64,000 nt of DNA from Bolinopsis microptera (Eukaryota; Ctenophora; Tentaculata; Lobata; Bolinopsidae): the NCBI RefSeq assembly GCF_026151205.1, contig NC_087075.1, forward strand, positions 7,274,858 to 7,338,857, in the 5' to 3' direction. Under the pieces are notes generated by a model. The model saw nothing but the letters and a program-made list of their open reading frames with translations. It was not told the origin of the DNA and ran no database searches. Positions 44,701 through 54,922 of the stretch are shown piece by piece (position 1 is the first letter of the stretch; each line of letters begins with the position of its first letter). Made by a program: the position numbers and the translations under genes.

Positions 44701-46868
44701 ACTCTCCTCACTCTCCTCACTCTCCTCACTCTCCTCACTCTCCTCACTCTCCTCACTCTCCTCACTCTCCTCACTCTCCTCACTCTCCTCACTCTCCTCA
44801 CTCTCCTCACTCTCCTCACTCTCCTCACTCTCCTCACTCTCCTCACGTCCAATATTGGCGTTTCTCTTACCGCTAATATAGTAATATGGAAAGAAACTAA
44901 AATGATATAAGTCTCACCTGGTCCTTGCATCGTAGTAGTTACCGTACGTCAGACAGTAAACAACAGCGTTACCCCAAATCATGCTGCTCATAAACACTCC
45001 CCAGTGGATACTGGAGTTTACACCTGCACAAAATAACTAGTTTATTGGTTGATCACTTTTTGGAAGTTTAAAAATGAACCTTATGTTGGTCTGACACACG
45101 TTGCATTTCCCTTTTCGCGTGCACGAAAAGGATATTATAAATCAAGAGGCTCGCATATAATGAACATATTGACATGGGTGCAGAGCTGAGTCTGTACGGA
45201 ACCTAGTAGTTTCAGTTCCTTGTTTAACTTGCCGTACAGCAAGGAAATCCACTACTTTAGCCCGGCGAGGCACATAGCTCACTCTACAACTCCGTGTCAA
45301 ATGTTTCATATATACTAGCCAAGTTCACAAGATATATCCTTGTGTTTGAGAAGCGCTCGTTAGAACTGCTTCCTTTCCCTTCAGTATCCCACAGTCTCTC
45401 GAGTTTCGTAACTGCCAGAGAGCTCTCTTAAACAATTACTAGACCCGGTGATTATAAATCAAGAGGCTCGCATATAATTAACATATTGACATGGGTGCAG
45501 AGTTGAGTCTGTACGGAACCTAGTAGTTTCAGTTCCTTGTTTAACTTGCCGTACAGCAAGGACATCCACTACTTTAGCCCGGCGAGGCACATAGCTCACT
45601 CTACAACTCCGTGTCAAATGTTTCATATATACTAGCCAAGTTCACAAGATATATCCTTGTGTTTGAGAAGCGCTCGTTAGAACTGCTTCCTTCCCTTCAG
45701 TATCCCACAGTCTCTCGAGTTTCGTAACTGCCAGAGAGCTCTCTTAAACAATTACTAGACCCGGTGATTATAAATCAAGAGGCTTGCATATAATGAACAT
45801 TATGCAAGATTTAGCAAATGTTGGTTGATGCAACAATTATTTCAACAACAACAAAAAATAACAGAAAGAGGAAAAAGTTGAAAACCACTAACCCATGGCA
45901 CTGGGAGAGGAGTTCTTCACCAAAAAGTTGAGAGAAGCAGGTCTGACTAGAGCGAGTCCGAATCCAAACACCGACTGAGCTGCGAAGACAACCCCAGGTA
46001 TGGGAAACATGACGGATATGTAGAACAGCATGCAGCAGATACTGCCTACTATCAGCGAGATTTTAGCTCCGAAGTGCCTGTAATAAGTAATCGAATAAAA
46101 TTAGTTGATTAGTTAATTAGTTAATTAGTTGATTATTTAAATAGTTAATTAATTAATTAATTAATTAATTAATTAATTAATTAATCAGTCAATTAGCTAA
46201 TTAGTTAATTGATTAATCAGTTGATTAACGATAAATTTATTGATGTCCATCAACGAGAAAGAGATAACAGATTTACTGTTAATTATCCAACAACAGTGCC
46301 CGGGTTCAGGGGTGCCTTACTTTATCATTCTATTTATAATTTTTATAATTAAATAATTGTTTTATTACTTGATGATGAACATGGAGACTGGGGAGGTTAA
46401 TGCAGCGGTGAGGCAGTGCACGGCCATAGAGTAGAATATTGTTTGTTCCTCTAGTTTCCCTTTTAGTAGAGTCGGCTGAAATGCAGTAAAATTAGTTAGT
46501 TTTCAGTTAACAACTCGGTGAGTTGATCGATCAATTAGTTCATTAACTTCATCAATTAGTTCATTAACTTCATCAATTAGTTCATTAACTTCATGAATTA
46601 GTTCATTAACTTCATCAATTAGTTCATTAACTTCATCAATTAGTTCATTAACTTCATTAATTAAGTTCAGACTTCTTGAAAACTCACGGCTTGTGAAAAT
46701 AAAAATTTGCAAAACGAAAAGTGTATTTAAGTAATATAAAATCTAAATTGGTTTAACGAGGTTTACCATGAGCATGGTTCCAGCAAAGAAGCTGGTGTAT
46801 ACCAGCATTGTACCGATAGCATTGATTAACACGTTAATACGCTTCGTTCTAGCACTTAGGCCATCCAT
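38739..46868 (-). CDS. UNC93-like major facilitator protein, 408 aa
   Basis: Ten exons on the minus strand: 46868-46767, 46475-46369, 46077-45893, 45023-44918, 43000-42886, 42210-42073, 41648-41545, 40546-40471, 39420-39283 and 38894-38739, all with GT/AG borders and matching phases, giving 1227 bases. The start was chosen at ATCAATGGATGG because UNC93-type proteins begin shortly before the first membrane segment (here RTKRINVLINAIGTMLVYTS). I count twelve hydrophobic segments, including VFGFGLALVRPASL, IALFGIMVGVGELLGSLVLG and AYGVSDAGNHLALNSIIG, the last resembling the GxxDA region of UNC93A proteins. UNC93A-type proteins are usually about 450 residues. UNC93 members act as channel regulators or trafficking chaperones; the substrate here is unknown. 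The introns are rich in repeats, a MITE and a palindrome. Confidence 0.85.
40293..40463. mobile_element. MITE next to a splice donor
   Basis: GGGGTCGTTCACATATTAAG at the left, ATTACGTAATATGTGAACGA at the right, poly-C tracts and the family word TTACACTAGCG inside. It lies in an intron of the UNC93-like gene; its end is within a few bases of the donor GTAATT at 40470-40465. Confidence 0.75.
42236..42512. repeat. imperfect repeat TTTAGTTAGAAATTTAGAGA
   Basis: About a dozen shuffled units of TTAGTTAGAA(C/A)TTTAGAGAT in the intron between the exons at 42073-42210 and 42886-43000. Confidence 0.85.
43165..43265. repeat. palindrome, 49-bp arms, 3-base loop
   Basis: 43165-43213 and 43217-43265 are reverse complements with one mismatch (in the context CACGTGATTAA / TTAGTCACGTG). 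It lies in an intron of the UNC93-like gene and contains a CACGTG core in each arm. Related words (CACGTGA, GTACGTGG, TGTACGCGATATT) recur between 43265 and 43640. Confidence 0.97.
44208..44846. repeat. 9-bp minisatellite CACTCTCCT, about 70 copies
   Basis: Nearly perfect 9-bp units with a few TCTTCACTC variants at the left end. The 247-residue minus-strand frame of RRV repeats is an artefact. On the transcribed strand each unit reads GTGAGGAGA. It lies in an intron of the UNC93-like gene, about 70 bases after the donor at 44917. Confidence 0.97.
45132..45812. repeat. 316-bp tandem duplication, about 2.1 copies
   Basis: The segment from ATTATAAATCAAGAGGCTCG to ACTAGACCCGGTG occurs at about 45132-45449 and 45450-45765, and its first 40 bases begin a third copy at 45766. 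Copies are about 99% alike by eye. Intronic, no coding frame. Confidence 0.95.
46100..46230. repeat. TTAATTAA/TTAGTTAA simple repeat
   Basis: Intronic low-complexity TTAA-rich array. Confidence 0.9.
46515..46662. repeat. 21-bp repeat AATTAGTTCATTAACTTCATC
   Basis: Seven units in an intron of the UNC93-like gene. The minus-strand frame of NELIDEV repeats is explained by the 21-bp period and has no splice support. Confidence 0.9.
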
Positions 46869-46882
46869 TGATGAATACTTGT

Positions 46883-48179
46883 CTGCGATTGAAATCAGTT
46901 AGTTAGTAATATAGGATGAGAGTATTAACTTAGGTTAAAAATATTAATTAGTGGATTTGAAATAACTTCTGAAAGCAGCCAGAAAATGCTATTAAATAGT
47001 ATTAACCATGGCAGAGAAATACAAGTTTGTTATTAGACTTCTCTCAAGCCTCAAGAGTGATGCTTTAAATTACAAATACTTTAAAAGCAACGAGTACGGC
47101 GTAACAAATATTAAATTTAACCATACAAAATTCTAAAGGGAACTTCAGTTAAGTCATAGGCATCCGGTTCGCAGCCAATGTTAATCTTATCTCAAAAAAT
47201 ATCCACCAGATTTGCCGATTTGGCACAATCCCAAAGCCAAATTTTTACCGCTCAAATCAAAATACGTTAAGTTAAGCAAAAGTCAGATTCAAATCAGAAC
47301 ACACTGGTAATTCAGCTAAACAGCTGCAATCAGAACACACTGGTAATTCAGCTAAACAGCTGCAATCAGAACACACTGGTAATTCAGCTAAACAGCTGCA
47401 ATCAGAACACACTGGTAATTCAGCTAAACAGCTGCAATCACAACAGAAGGTGTTGTGATAGACTGCTTACTAAATAGTGCTGGTCTAGCGCACCGGAAGC
47501 AAGCAGGCCCTAGAAATAGCACTTAGGTGTCACAATCACCCCAAGCAAATGCTGTCTTGCAATACTCTAAATAAACCTGATTCATACGGCAGAGTAACTA
47601 AGAAATTGGTTGTATGTTGTAGGGAAAACCGGTTTCTTCAAACTGCAACTCAAACCACCAACATACAACCAGCAAGTGACACGGATATTCTTATCTGTAA
47701 CCATTTGTCTTAATCTTATCTACACTTATCATGACACGAATTGCGGCTTTCATTTGATGCTTACTCAGTGAGAGCAGGTGTAAATTAGGTTTAGACCTGA
47801 GCACAGATTAGAAATATGGAATAACCTGTAAAACCGGTTTGACGGTGATCGGGAACATCTGAGATTAGTGACGTTTTAACTTGACGTACCATAACGTCAG
47901 AGTGTTGGAGATACGACTGCAAGCACAGGTAGGTGTCAGATTTTATTACGGAAGGTGTTCTCGAAAGATCGTATCAGCTTAAGTTCCTTTCATTTCAGTT
48001 GAAGCCGGCATCTTTAAGCTCGTAACTGCACCGTTACCAGTTTTCTTATCAAGAAACTCTGATTGAAAAAATCTGAAACGGGTTGAGCATTTATAATCTC
48101 TTTATATTAGAATATTCAGATTTTTTGATAAAGGCCATTAGCAGTTAAAATCTTCACAAAACAAGTACACAATTTGAGG
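46883..48179. other. 5' intron of the UNC93-like gene
   Basis: Includes a 36-bp repeat (next entry) and otherwise unique sequence. A possible small exon on the minus strand, after CTGTGCTTGCAG and before ATG|GTACGT near 47900-47930, is too short to support. Confidence 0.4.
47290..47442. repeat. 36-bp tandem repeat
   Basis: Four perfect units containing CAGAACACACTGGTAATTCA and GCTAAACAGCTGCAAT. They are directly adjacent with no unique spacers, so this is a minisatellite. Confidence 0.95.
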
Positions 48180-48774
48180 GATGGAGGAAGGGAGGGAGGG
48201 AGGGAGGGAGGGAGAGAGGTAGGGAGTGAGGGAGTGAGGGAGGGAGGGAGGGAGGGAGGGAGGGAGAGAGGTAGGGAGTGAGGGAGGGAGGGAGGGAGGG
48301 AGGGAGGGAGGGAGGGAGGGAGGGAGGGAGGGAGGGAGGGAGGGAGGGAGGGAGGGAGGGAGGGAGGGAGGGAGGGAGGGAGGGAGGGAGGGAGGGAGGG
48401 AGGGAGGGAGGGAGGGAGGGAGGGAGGGAGGGAGGGAGGGAGGGAGGGAGGGAGGGAGGGAGGGAGGGAGGGAGGGAGGGAGGGAGGGAGGGAGGGAGGG
48501 AGGGAGGGAGGGAGGGAGGGAGGGAGGGAGGGAGGGAGGGAGGGAGGGAGGGAGGGAGGGAGGGAGGGAGGGAGGGAGGGAGGGAGGGAGGGAGGGAGGG
48601 AGGGAGGGAGGGAGGGAGGGAGGGAGGGAGGGAGGGAGGGAGGGAGGGAGGGAGGGAGGGAGGGAGGGAAGGAGGGAGGGAGGGAGGGAGGGAGGGAGGG
48701 ACGGAGGGAGGGAGGGACGGAGGGAGGGAGGGAGGGACGGAGGGAGGGAGGGAGGGACGGAGGGAGGGAGGGAG
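48180..48774. repeat. (GGGA)n array, about 590 bp
   Basis: Almost uninterrupted GGGA/AGGG tetranucleotides, with a few GAGAGAGG and GGGACGGA variants at the ends. The several 170-260-residue frames of GRE or PPS repeats on both strands are artefacts. Runs of GGG every 4 bases give very high G-quadruplex potential on the plus strand. Confidence 0.98.
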
Positions 48775-48973
48775 GGGTACTTGGTACTGGTAAGTTGTGA
48801 ACTGGTGTCTCGTCAATGGGAACGCCACTAAGGCTGCGACAACAGGTCAAGATAATAGCTGTAACGGTGTTACCGGGTTTCTGCAAACTTGGCAACTATT
48901 GACCTCGGCTTGTCATGCGATGACTAACAAATAATAATCGATGAGATGAACAATATCCTTTTGTCCAACTCAC

Positions 48974-49027
48974 CAGAACAATGCCAACTCCACTAGTAAC
49001 TGTAAACGCCCCATAATAGTTTTCCAT
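48974..49027 (-). CDS. possible upstream exon of the UNC93-like gene
   Basis: ATG at 49027 opens 18 codons (MENYYGAFTVTSGVGIVL) ending at a strong donor CTG|GTGAGT. Joined to the acceptor at 46883 (ATCGCAG) the frame hits a stop quickly, making it a short upstream ORF; joined at 46878 (GACAAG) it would be in frame with the transporter. It may therefore be a 5'-UTR exon, an alternative N-terminus, or unrelated. Confidence 0.35.
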
Positions 49028-49194
49028 GAGGACCTTGTGGTGAGGTAATTTTAGTGCTGTGTACAATCTGGTACGTGCTCTTGAATGTTCTAGAATTCTA
49101 GAACACCCCGTTCAACCCTTTTATATTCAATTTGTATTCTTTTTATTTTGTTCTTGTCCGTTTATAACGTCCCAACCCGATACGCACTACTAGC

Positions 49195-50016
49195 TTATAG
49201 TCTAGTACCAGCTATACGGTTATTATAGTCTAGTACCAGCTATGCGGTTATAATTATAGTCTAGTACCAGCTATACGGTTATAGAATAGTAGAATATAGT
49301 CTAGTACCAGCTATACGGTTATTATAGTCTAGTACCAGCTATACGGTTATAGAATAGTAGAATATAGTCTAGTACCAGCTATACGGTTATTATAGTCTAG
49401 TACCAGCTATACGGTTATAGAATAGTAGAATATAGTCTAGTACCAGCTATACGGTTATTATAGTCTAGTACCAGCTATACGGTTATAGAATAGTAGAATA
49501 TAGTCTAGTACCAGCTATACGGTTATTATAGTCTAGTACCAGCTATACGGTTATAGAATAGTAGAATATAGTCTAGTACCAGCTATACGGTTATTATAGT
49601 CTAGTACCAGCTATGCGGTTATTATAGTCTAGTACCAGCTATACGGTTATTATAGTCTAGTACCAGCTATACGGTTATAGAATAGTAGAATATAGTCTAG
49701 TACCAGCTATACGGTTATTATAGTCTAGTACCAGCTATACGGTTATAGAATAGTAGAATATAGTCTAGTACCAGCTATGCGGTTATTATAGTCTAGTACC
49801 AGCTATACGGTTATTATAGTCTAGTACCAGCTATACGGTTATAGAATAGTAGAATATAGTCTAGTACCAGCTATACGGTTATAGAATAGTAGAATATAGT
49901 CTAGTACCAGCTATGCGGTTATTATAGTCTAGTACCAGCTATACGGTTATAGAATAGTAGAATATAGTCTAGTACCAGCTATACGGTTATTATAGTCTAG
50001 TACCAGCTATACGGTT
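49195..50016. repeat. 28/40-bp higher-order satellite
   Basis: Units start TCTAGTACCAGCTATACGGT and continue either TATTATAG (28 bp) or TATAGAATAG plus TAGAATATAG (40 bp). The two types mostly alternate, giving a 68-bp higher-order period, with about 24 units in all. A few units read CTATGCGG. Confidence 0.95.
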
Positions 50017-50846
50017 TCGGCTCTTTGTAATCTAGACCCTGTCACCCTGACATACCATTGATCATGGATCGAGGAATCATTTTAGGGCCTACGAAATATG
50101 TTTAATATATATATGTAGTTGAAATGTTTCTTGGGTAAAATTTGTATTGAACCCGTTTGCTGCGACAAGAAAAGCTTATACCTGATTCCGACGCAAATCA
50201 CTTCATATCACATTTTATATCACGTGCCACAAAGTTAAAATTTAACAGGTGCTACTTGTAAAATAGAATGATGATTAATCACTCTACACTCGACTGTCAC
50301 GTGACTTTTTAAACACTTTCTCATTTCCCTACCTAGCCCTGAATGACTGTTTATTCGAAATCGTAGCCCTCTATATAATCTGATCCCAACCCTAACCCTA
50401 ACCCAATTTTTAACAAAAGCATTCGCTGAAACCCCATGACCCTGACCACTTTGTCATACGTTGTATGACCCGCCGCGCACGAGTGCGCGGCTCCCCCTGT
50501 ATCGTCGAAACTCTACACTATAGTGAAGCGACCGTGGGGGTCACCACGTGATACAGTGACCACTGACAAGAAATTTATAAACCAACTTTCTTATACGGTC
50601 ATATCATCTTGCCAGGCAGGGGAGCATTTTGACCCTTTGTCATGGGGGTGATTCGGAATCAGCGTCCGAAAATACATCGATTTAAGTTGGTTTCAACTGT
50701 CGGGGGCCCTTTTAGGACAATCTCGAAGATCGACTCATCGACTGTCATATATGCAGAGTGATTTAGCAATTAGCACGCTCGTGAAAAAAATTTGTTTCAG
50801 ATATTGACTGGGCCGTCAACAATTACATTTCCCAACTAGGCCTAAG
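50017..50846. other. intergenic, no gene seen
   Basis: Unique sequence with two CCCTAA words at about 50388-50402 (too few for a telomeric tract). No open frame is supported. Confidence 0.4.
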
Positions 50847-50986
50847 CTTAACGGGTGATACTCGTAAAATATCTGTTCCATATATTGGACCGTCGACGAG
50901 TCCAACTCGGCGACGAGTCCAACCGGCAACCTCGTCGACGAGTCCAACTCGGCGCGCGTCCTGGTAGGTTGTAAACCTACATAGTA
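50847..50986. repeat. CGACGAGTCCAAC repeat, copy 1
   Basis: Starts TAACGGGTGATACTCGTAAA, contains three CGACGAGTCCAAC words and the GTCCTGGTAGGTT hairpin region. Its relative at 54827-54922 has only one CGACGAGTCCAAC. It abuts the palindrome at 50991. Confidence 0.75.
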
Positions 50987-50990
50987 GAGG

Positions 50991-51318
50991 CTTCGAGATG
51001 GCCAGGCCTACTCTCATGCTGTCTATATGTGATGATTAACTCTGAAAAACTAGGGACAACTGGGGAATGATCCCAGAACCTCGAGATTTCGCGTCTCTTG
51101 CTCTACCAATTGAGCTACTGACCCTGATTCTCAGAGCGAAATCACCACTCATATACAGCAGTGGTGATTTCGCTCTGAGAATCAGGGTCAGTAGCTCAAT
51201 TGGTAGAGCAAGAGACGCGAAATCTCGAGGTTCTGGGATCATTCCCCAGTTGTCCCTAGTTTTTCAGAGTTAATCATCACATATAGACAGCATGAAAGTA
51301 GGCCTGGCCATCTCGAAG
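50991..51318. repeat. palindrome, 159-bp arms, tRNA-like sequence in each
   Basis: 50991-51149 and 51160-51318 are reverse complements with one mismatch that I found, separated by 10 bases. The 68-residue frames on both strands are mirror artefacts. Each arm contains a tRNA-like segment (plus strand about 51185-51258). Confidence 0.95.
51185..51258 (+). repeat. tRNA-like sequence (and mirror copy on minus)
   Basis: AGGGTCA pairs at six of seven positions with TTGTCCCT, the D arm AGCTCAATTGGTAGAGC is canonical, a 4-5-bp anticodon stem closes a 7-base loop CGCGAAA, and CTGGG/CCCAG makes a T stem. However, U33 is missing, the T loop (ATCATTC) is not canonical and the B box is disrupted. A pseudo-tRNA or tRNA-SINE head is more likely than a working tRNA. 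The mirror copy is at about 51051-51124 on the minus strand. Confidence 0.5.
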
Positions 51319-51464
51319 TGATAATAATAATTAAATGTTTCGCAGATTGGCAATTGATCGGTGTAGTTGGTGTTGTACACACTGCACTGATAACGATATC
51401 ACGTTGAACGTGTAATGTAAATATAGTGTGGATACATGCGAATATATATTCTAAATAACTGATA

Positions 51465-52322
51465 GTAGAGGCTCTTACGGGCAAAAAGGCGCGTTTTCTG
51501 CTACGAGTTTAGAGACCTAACCGCTAATTGGACACAATAGTATGATGTCTAAGGATCGATACAATGTTAAGAAGTATAGATTTGGTCTTATTAGCCACGT
51601 GCTATACCAATGCGCGTTTTAAACTTTGACAGTCTATTACTTTAAGGCAAATAGAGTAATTATATTCATATTTTGTCAGCAATAAGATCACATCATTTTC
51701 TATTTGGTGTGAAAATATGAGCTAGAACGGACATAATCTCGCTGAGTTATAGCTGTTTGAAATTTATGATGAACGCGCGGGTGCCAATTGATAACAACTA
51801 AATGCTTTTGCGCGTAGTGCGCGTCGAAAATTTGGCAAAAACGCTTGCGGAGTGACAATATTCAAACTTCGATAAATTATATGAAGTGGGTACTTCTCAG
51901 AAAGGAAAAAATTTAGGCAAACACGATGTGAATATTTTTGAGTTGATTTAATACAACTGCAAAAAATTATTCAAACTTCAAGCAAAAAAGTCAAAATTTT
52001 TACCACTTTTTTGGATTTTTACCTCATAAAAAATAGAGGGATTTGTTTTATTTTTATACCATCTTGTGCGGCTGTCTTTTAGCTATCTCCATGCAAGTTT
52101 TGCCGACATGCCAATAAAATTAACTTGCTCAAAATATCAAAAAACATGGTTTTTTGGCCTATTTTTGGCCCAAAAATTGGTTTTTTGCGATTTTAACCGA
52201 GAAAAATCAGTCCAATCATCCTGAAACGACTTTTAATCGATTCTACGGTCAAAAATACGTCTAGTAAGGTGTATCTGGGGTCGATAGCGTATCGAGCAGA
52301 CAATGCCCGTAAAAGCCTCTAC
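51465..52322 (+). mobile_element. 858-bp TIR element, copy 1
   Basis: Ends are GTAGAGGCTCTTACGGGC and GCCCGTAAAAGCCTCTAC, flanked by TA on both sides. It is non-coding with unusual internal runs (CAAAAATTGG, AAAACATGG). TA flanks suggest a Tc1/mariner-type target, but no transposase is present to confirm this. Confidence 0.8.
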
Positions 52323-52704
52323 TATAATACGTGCAGCTTGACGCGACGTTAGCAGTTAGTTACTCGTCTAAATTTCTTCGAAGTTGCGCGCGCCACTTTA
52401 TTCTTGAAATATTAGCATTTTGTATAGTTTGGTACCAATAAAGCACAATAAAACACCATATTTGAAATTTTGTTGTTAATAACCCATAGTTTTTGCAACA
52501 CAATTAAATGACTTTTTGGAAATTATATGATCAGCTTTAAAAATATATATACTTTTATAATTTATGTTAATTGACGATGTCAATTCATGGCAGCTCGGCG
52601 CGGCACAGTAGCGCATTTCGCCGATCTAGCCAGTCGCTGTGAGAAGCCTTATTGAGTGCGCGGCGCGGCACAGTAACGCATCGCGCTACAATAATTTATG
52701 CAAT

Positions 52705-52741
<37 letters not shown>

Positions 52742-52864
52742 ACATCTATAAACAAAAGAGCACCTAAAGAGGCTCAGCAAAGTGCTGGCCTATTTACGCT
52801 TACGAAGACTCATTCGTTCAATATGTCTCAAAGTAAATAAACTCCTCCATCCTACTCTATCTTA
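52323..52864. other. spacer between inverted elements
   Basis: Holds two GCGCGGCACAGTA(G/A)CGCAT words at about 52597 and 52661 and an (AT)n run at 52709-52738. No gene is seen. Confidence 0.5.
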
Positions 52865-53721
52865 GTAGAGGCTCTTACGGGCATTGTCTGCTCGATACGT
52901 TAGGGACCCCAGATACACCTTACTAGACGTATTTTTGACCGTAGAATCGATTGAAAGTGGTTTCAAGATGATTGGACTGATTGTTCTGGGGTAAAATCGC
53001 AAAAAACCGATTTTTGGGCCAAAAATAGGCCAAAAAACCATGTTTTTTGATATTTTGAGCAAGTTAATTTTGTTGGCATGTCGGCAAAACTTGCATAAAG
53101 ATAGCTAAAAGATAGCCGCACAAGATTGTATAAAAATAAAACAAATCCCTCTATTTGTTCTGAGGTAAAAATCCAAAAAAGTGGTAAAAATTTTGACTTT
53201 TTTGCTTGAAGTTTGAATAATTTTTTGCAGTTGTATTAAATCAACCCAAAAATAGTCACATCGTGTTTGCCTAAATTTTTCCTTTCCGAGAAGTACCCAC
53301 TTCATATACTTTATCGAAGTTTGAATATTGTCACTCCGCAAGCGTTTTTGCCAAATTTTCGACGCGCACTACGCGCAAAAGCATTTAGTTGTTATCAATT
53401 GGCACCCGCGCGTTCATCATAAATTTCAAACAGCTATAACTCAGCGAGATTATGTCCGTTCTAGCTCATATTTTCACACTAAATAGAAAATAATGTGATC
53501 TTATTGCTGACAAAATATGAATATAATTACTCTATTTGCCTTAGAGTAATAGACTGTCAAAGTTTAAAACGCGCATTGGTATAGCACGTGACTAATAAGT
53601 CCAAATTTATACTTCTTAACATATTATCGATCCTTAGACATCATACTATTGTGTCCAATTAGCGGTTAGGTCTCTAAACTCGTAGCAGAAAACACGTCTT
53701 TTTGCCCGTAAGAGCCTCTAC
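52865..53721 (-). mobile_element. 857-bp TIR element, copy 2 (inverted)
   Basis: Reverse-complement copy of 51465-52322 with scattered substitutions; the same TIRs and TA flanks. The pair forms a 2.26-kb interrupted palindrome. Confidence 0.8.
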
Positions 53722-54714
53722 TATCTCTTGCTAAGTTCACTAAGTTGCAATTAAATGCAAAGAACAAAAATTGCAATTGAATATATTCACGTCCAAATTA
53801 TTGTTTTACTGGCCGCGCCCCTTACTCCACAAAAATGTCTATTACAACTGTTAAGTTGCTCTATCCAGATAGAGCCCTTGCAAGAGCCCTTGCACTTGCA
53901 GTAGCGCGCGCCCGCCTCACGCAGCACGCTGACTTGTGAAACAAGCGCGCCCGCAGCGGCGCGAAAGCACATGGTTAGGTGAAACTGTTAAGCTCCGCGT
54001 CCGTTTTACGTTTATTTCTGTTATCATGTCAAAGAAAACAAAATTTAAATTTTATTGCCATTACAATGAATATTAATATCATGGATCATAATAAACATTA
54101 ACTTGCTCTATCCAGAGCCCTTGCGCTTGAAGTGGCGCGCGCCCGCCTCCCACCTCTACTTGTGGAACAAGCGCCCCCGCCGCGGCGCGAAAGCACGTGT
54201 GACGTGGTTAGATGAAAATATTAACGGATGTAAAGATGTTACTCGTCTGAATTTCTTTGAAGTATACCCAAAAAACCTTACTGGCTGGGGCCTAACTTTG
54301 AAAATAAAAGAGCTGGAGACGTCCGGTTTTTTGTAAAATGTTCGTCTTGCAAAAGTAACGTTTCCTCCCCAGGAGGAAAAACAGGGACATTGTTTGTAGC
54401 GCGATGCACTACAGGGTCGCGCGCGCATCCAATAATGCCTCTCGCAACCGCAGATCGGCGAGATGTGAAGGGTTGACATCGTCAATCAAGGACATTGTAG
54501 ATTTTGAGTTATCTCAAAATCTCCAGAAAAGTCCCGTTTTGGGCCGATAAAAAGTTTGCAACTTTAAATTTGCGGATTTCTGTCGTCTGATTAGCTGAAT
54601 TCTGTCACGTGCTGGCTGCTTAAAGATTGGAATGCGCCACGCGTTCAGATCACTTAATTGCGCGCGCTAGCTCGAGCCATGATCTCACATCACAGGAGGA
54701 TATTTTAGTGCAAA

Positions 54715-54815
54715 AAAACTGCTGCTCACTGCTGCTAACTGCTGCTGCCTGCTGCTAACTGATGCTGACTGCTACTGACTGCTGCTAACTGCTGCTAACT
54801 GCTGCATGCTGTGGC
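54715..54815. repeat. CTGCTGCTAA-type simple repeat
   Basis: Irregular repeats of CTGCTGCTAACTGCTGCT, about 100 bp. Confidence 0.85.
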
Positions 54816-54826
54816 ACAATGCACTT

Positions 54827-54922
54827 AACGGGTGATATTCGTAAAATATTTGTTTCAAAGGACCGTCGACGAGTCCAACTCGGCGTGCGTCCTGGTAGGT
54901 TATAAACCTACAACTGTTGCAC
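54827..54922. repeat. CGACGAGTCCAAC repeat, copy 2
   Basis: Related to 50847-50986: TTAACGGGTGATATTCGTAA, GGACCGTCGACGAGTCC, then GTCCTGGTAGGTTATAAACC. Confidence 0.75.

Noticed and set aside
44187-44930. 247-residue Arg-Arg-Val repeat protein
   Set aside because: Translation of the 9-bp minisatellite within an intron.
47290-47442. CRISPR-like array
   Set aside because: Units are directly adjacent with no unique spacers, and the window is clearly eukaryotic.
48116-48895. Proline/serine-rich frames of up to 259 residues
   Set aside because: Translations of (GGGA)n. No conserved flank coding sequence.
50388-50402. Telomere-like CCCTAA words
   Set aside because: Only two units; could easily be chance.
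51185-51258. Functional tRNA gene
   Set aside because: U33 is missing, the T loop is non-canonical and the B box is disrupted, despite a good D arm and acceptor stem.
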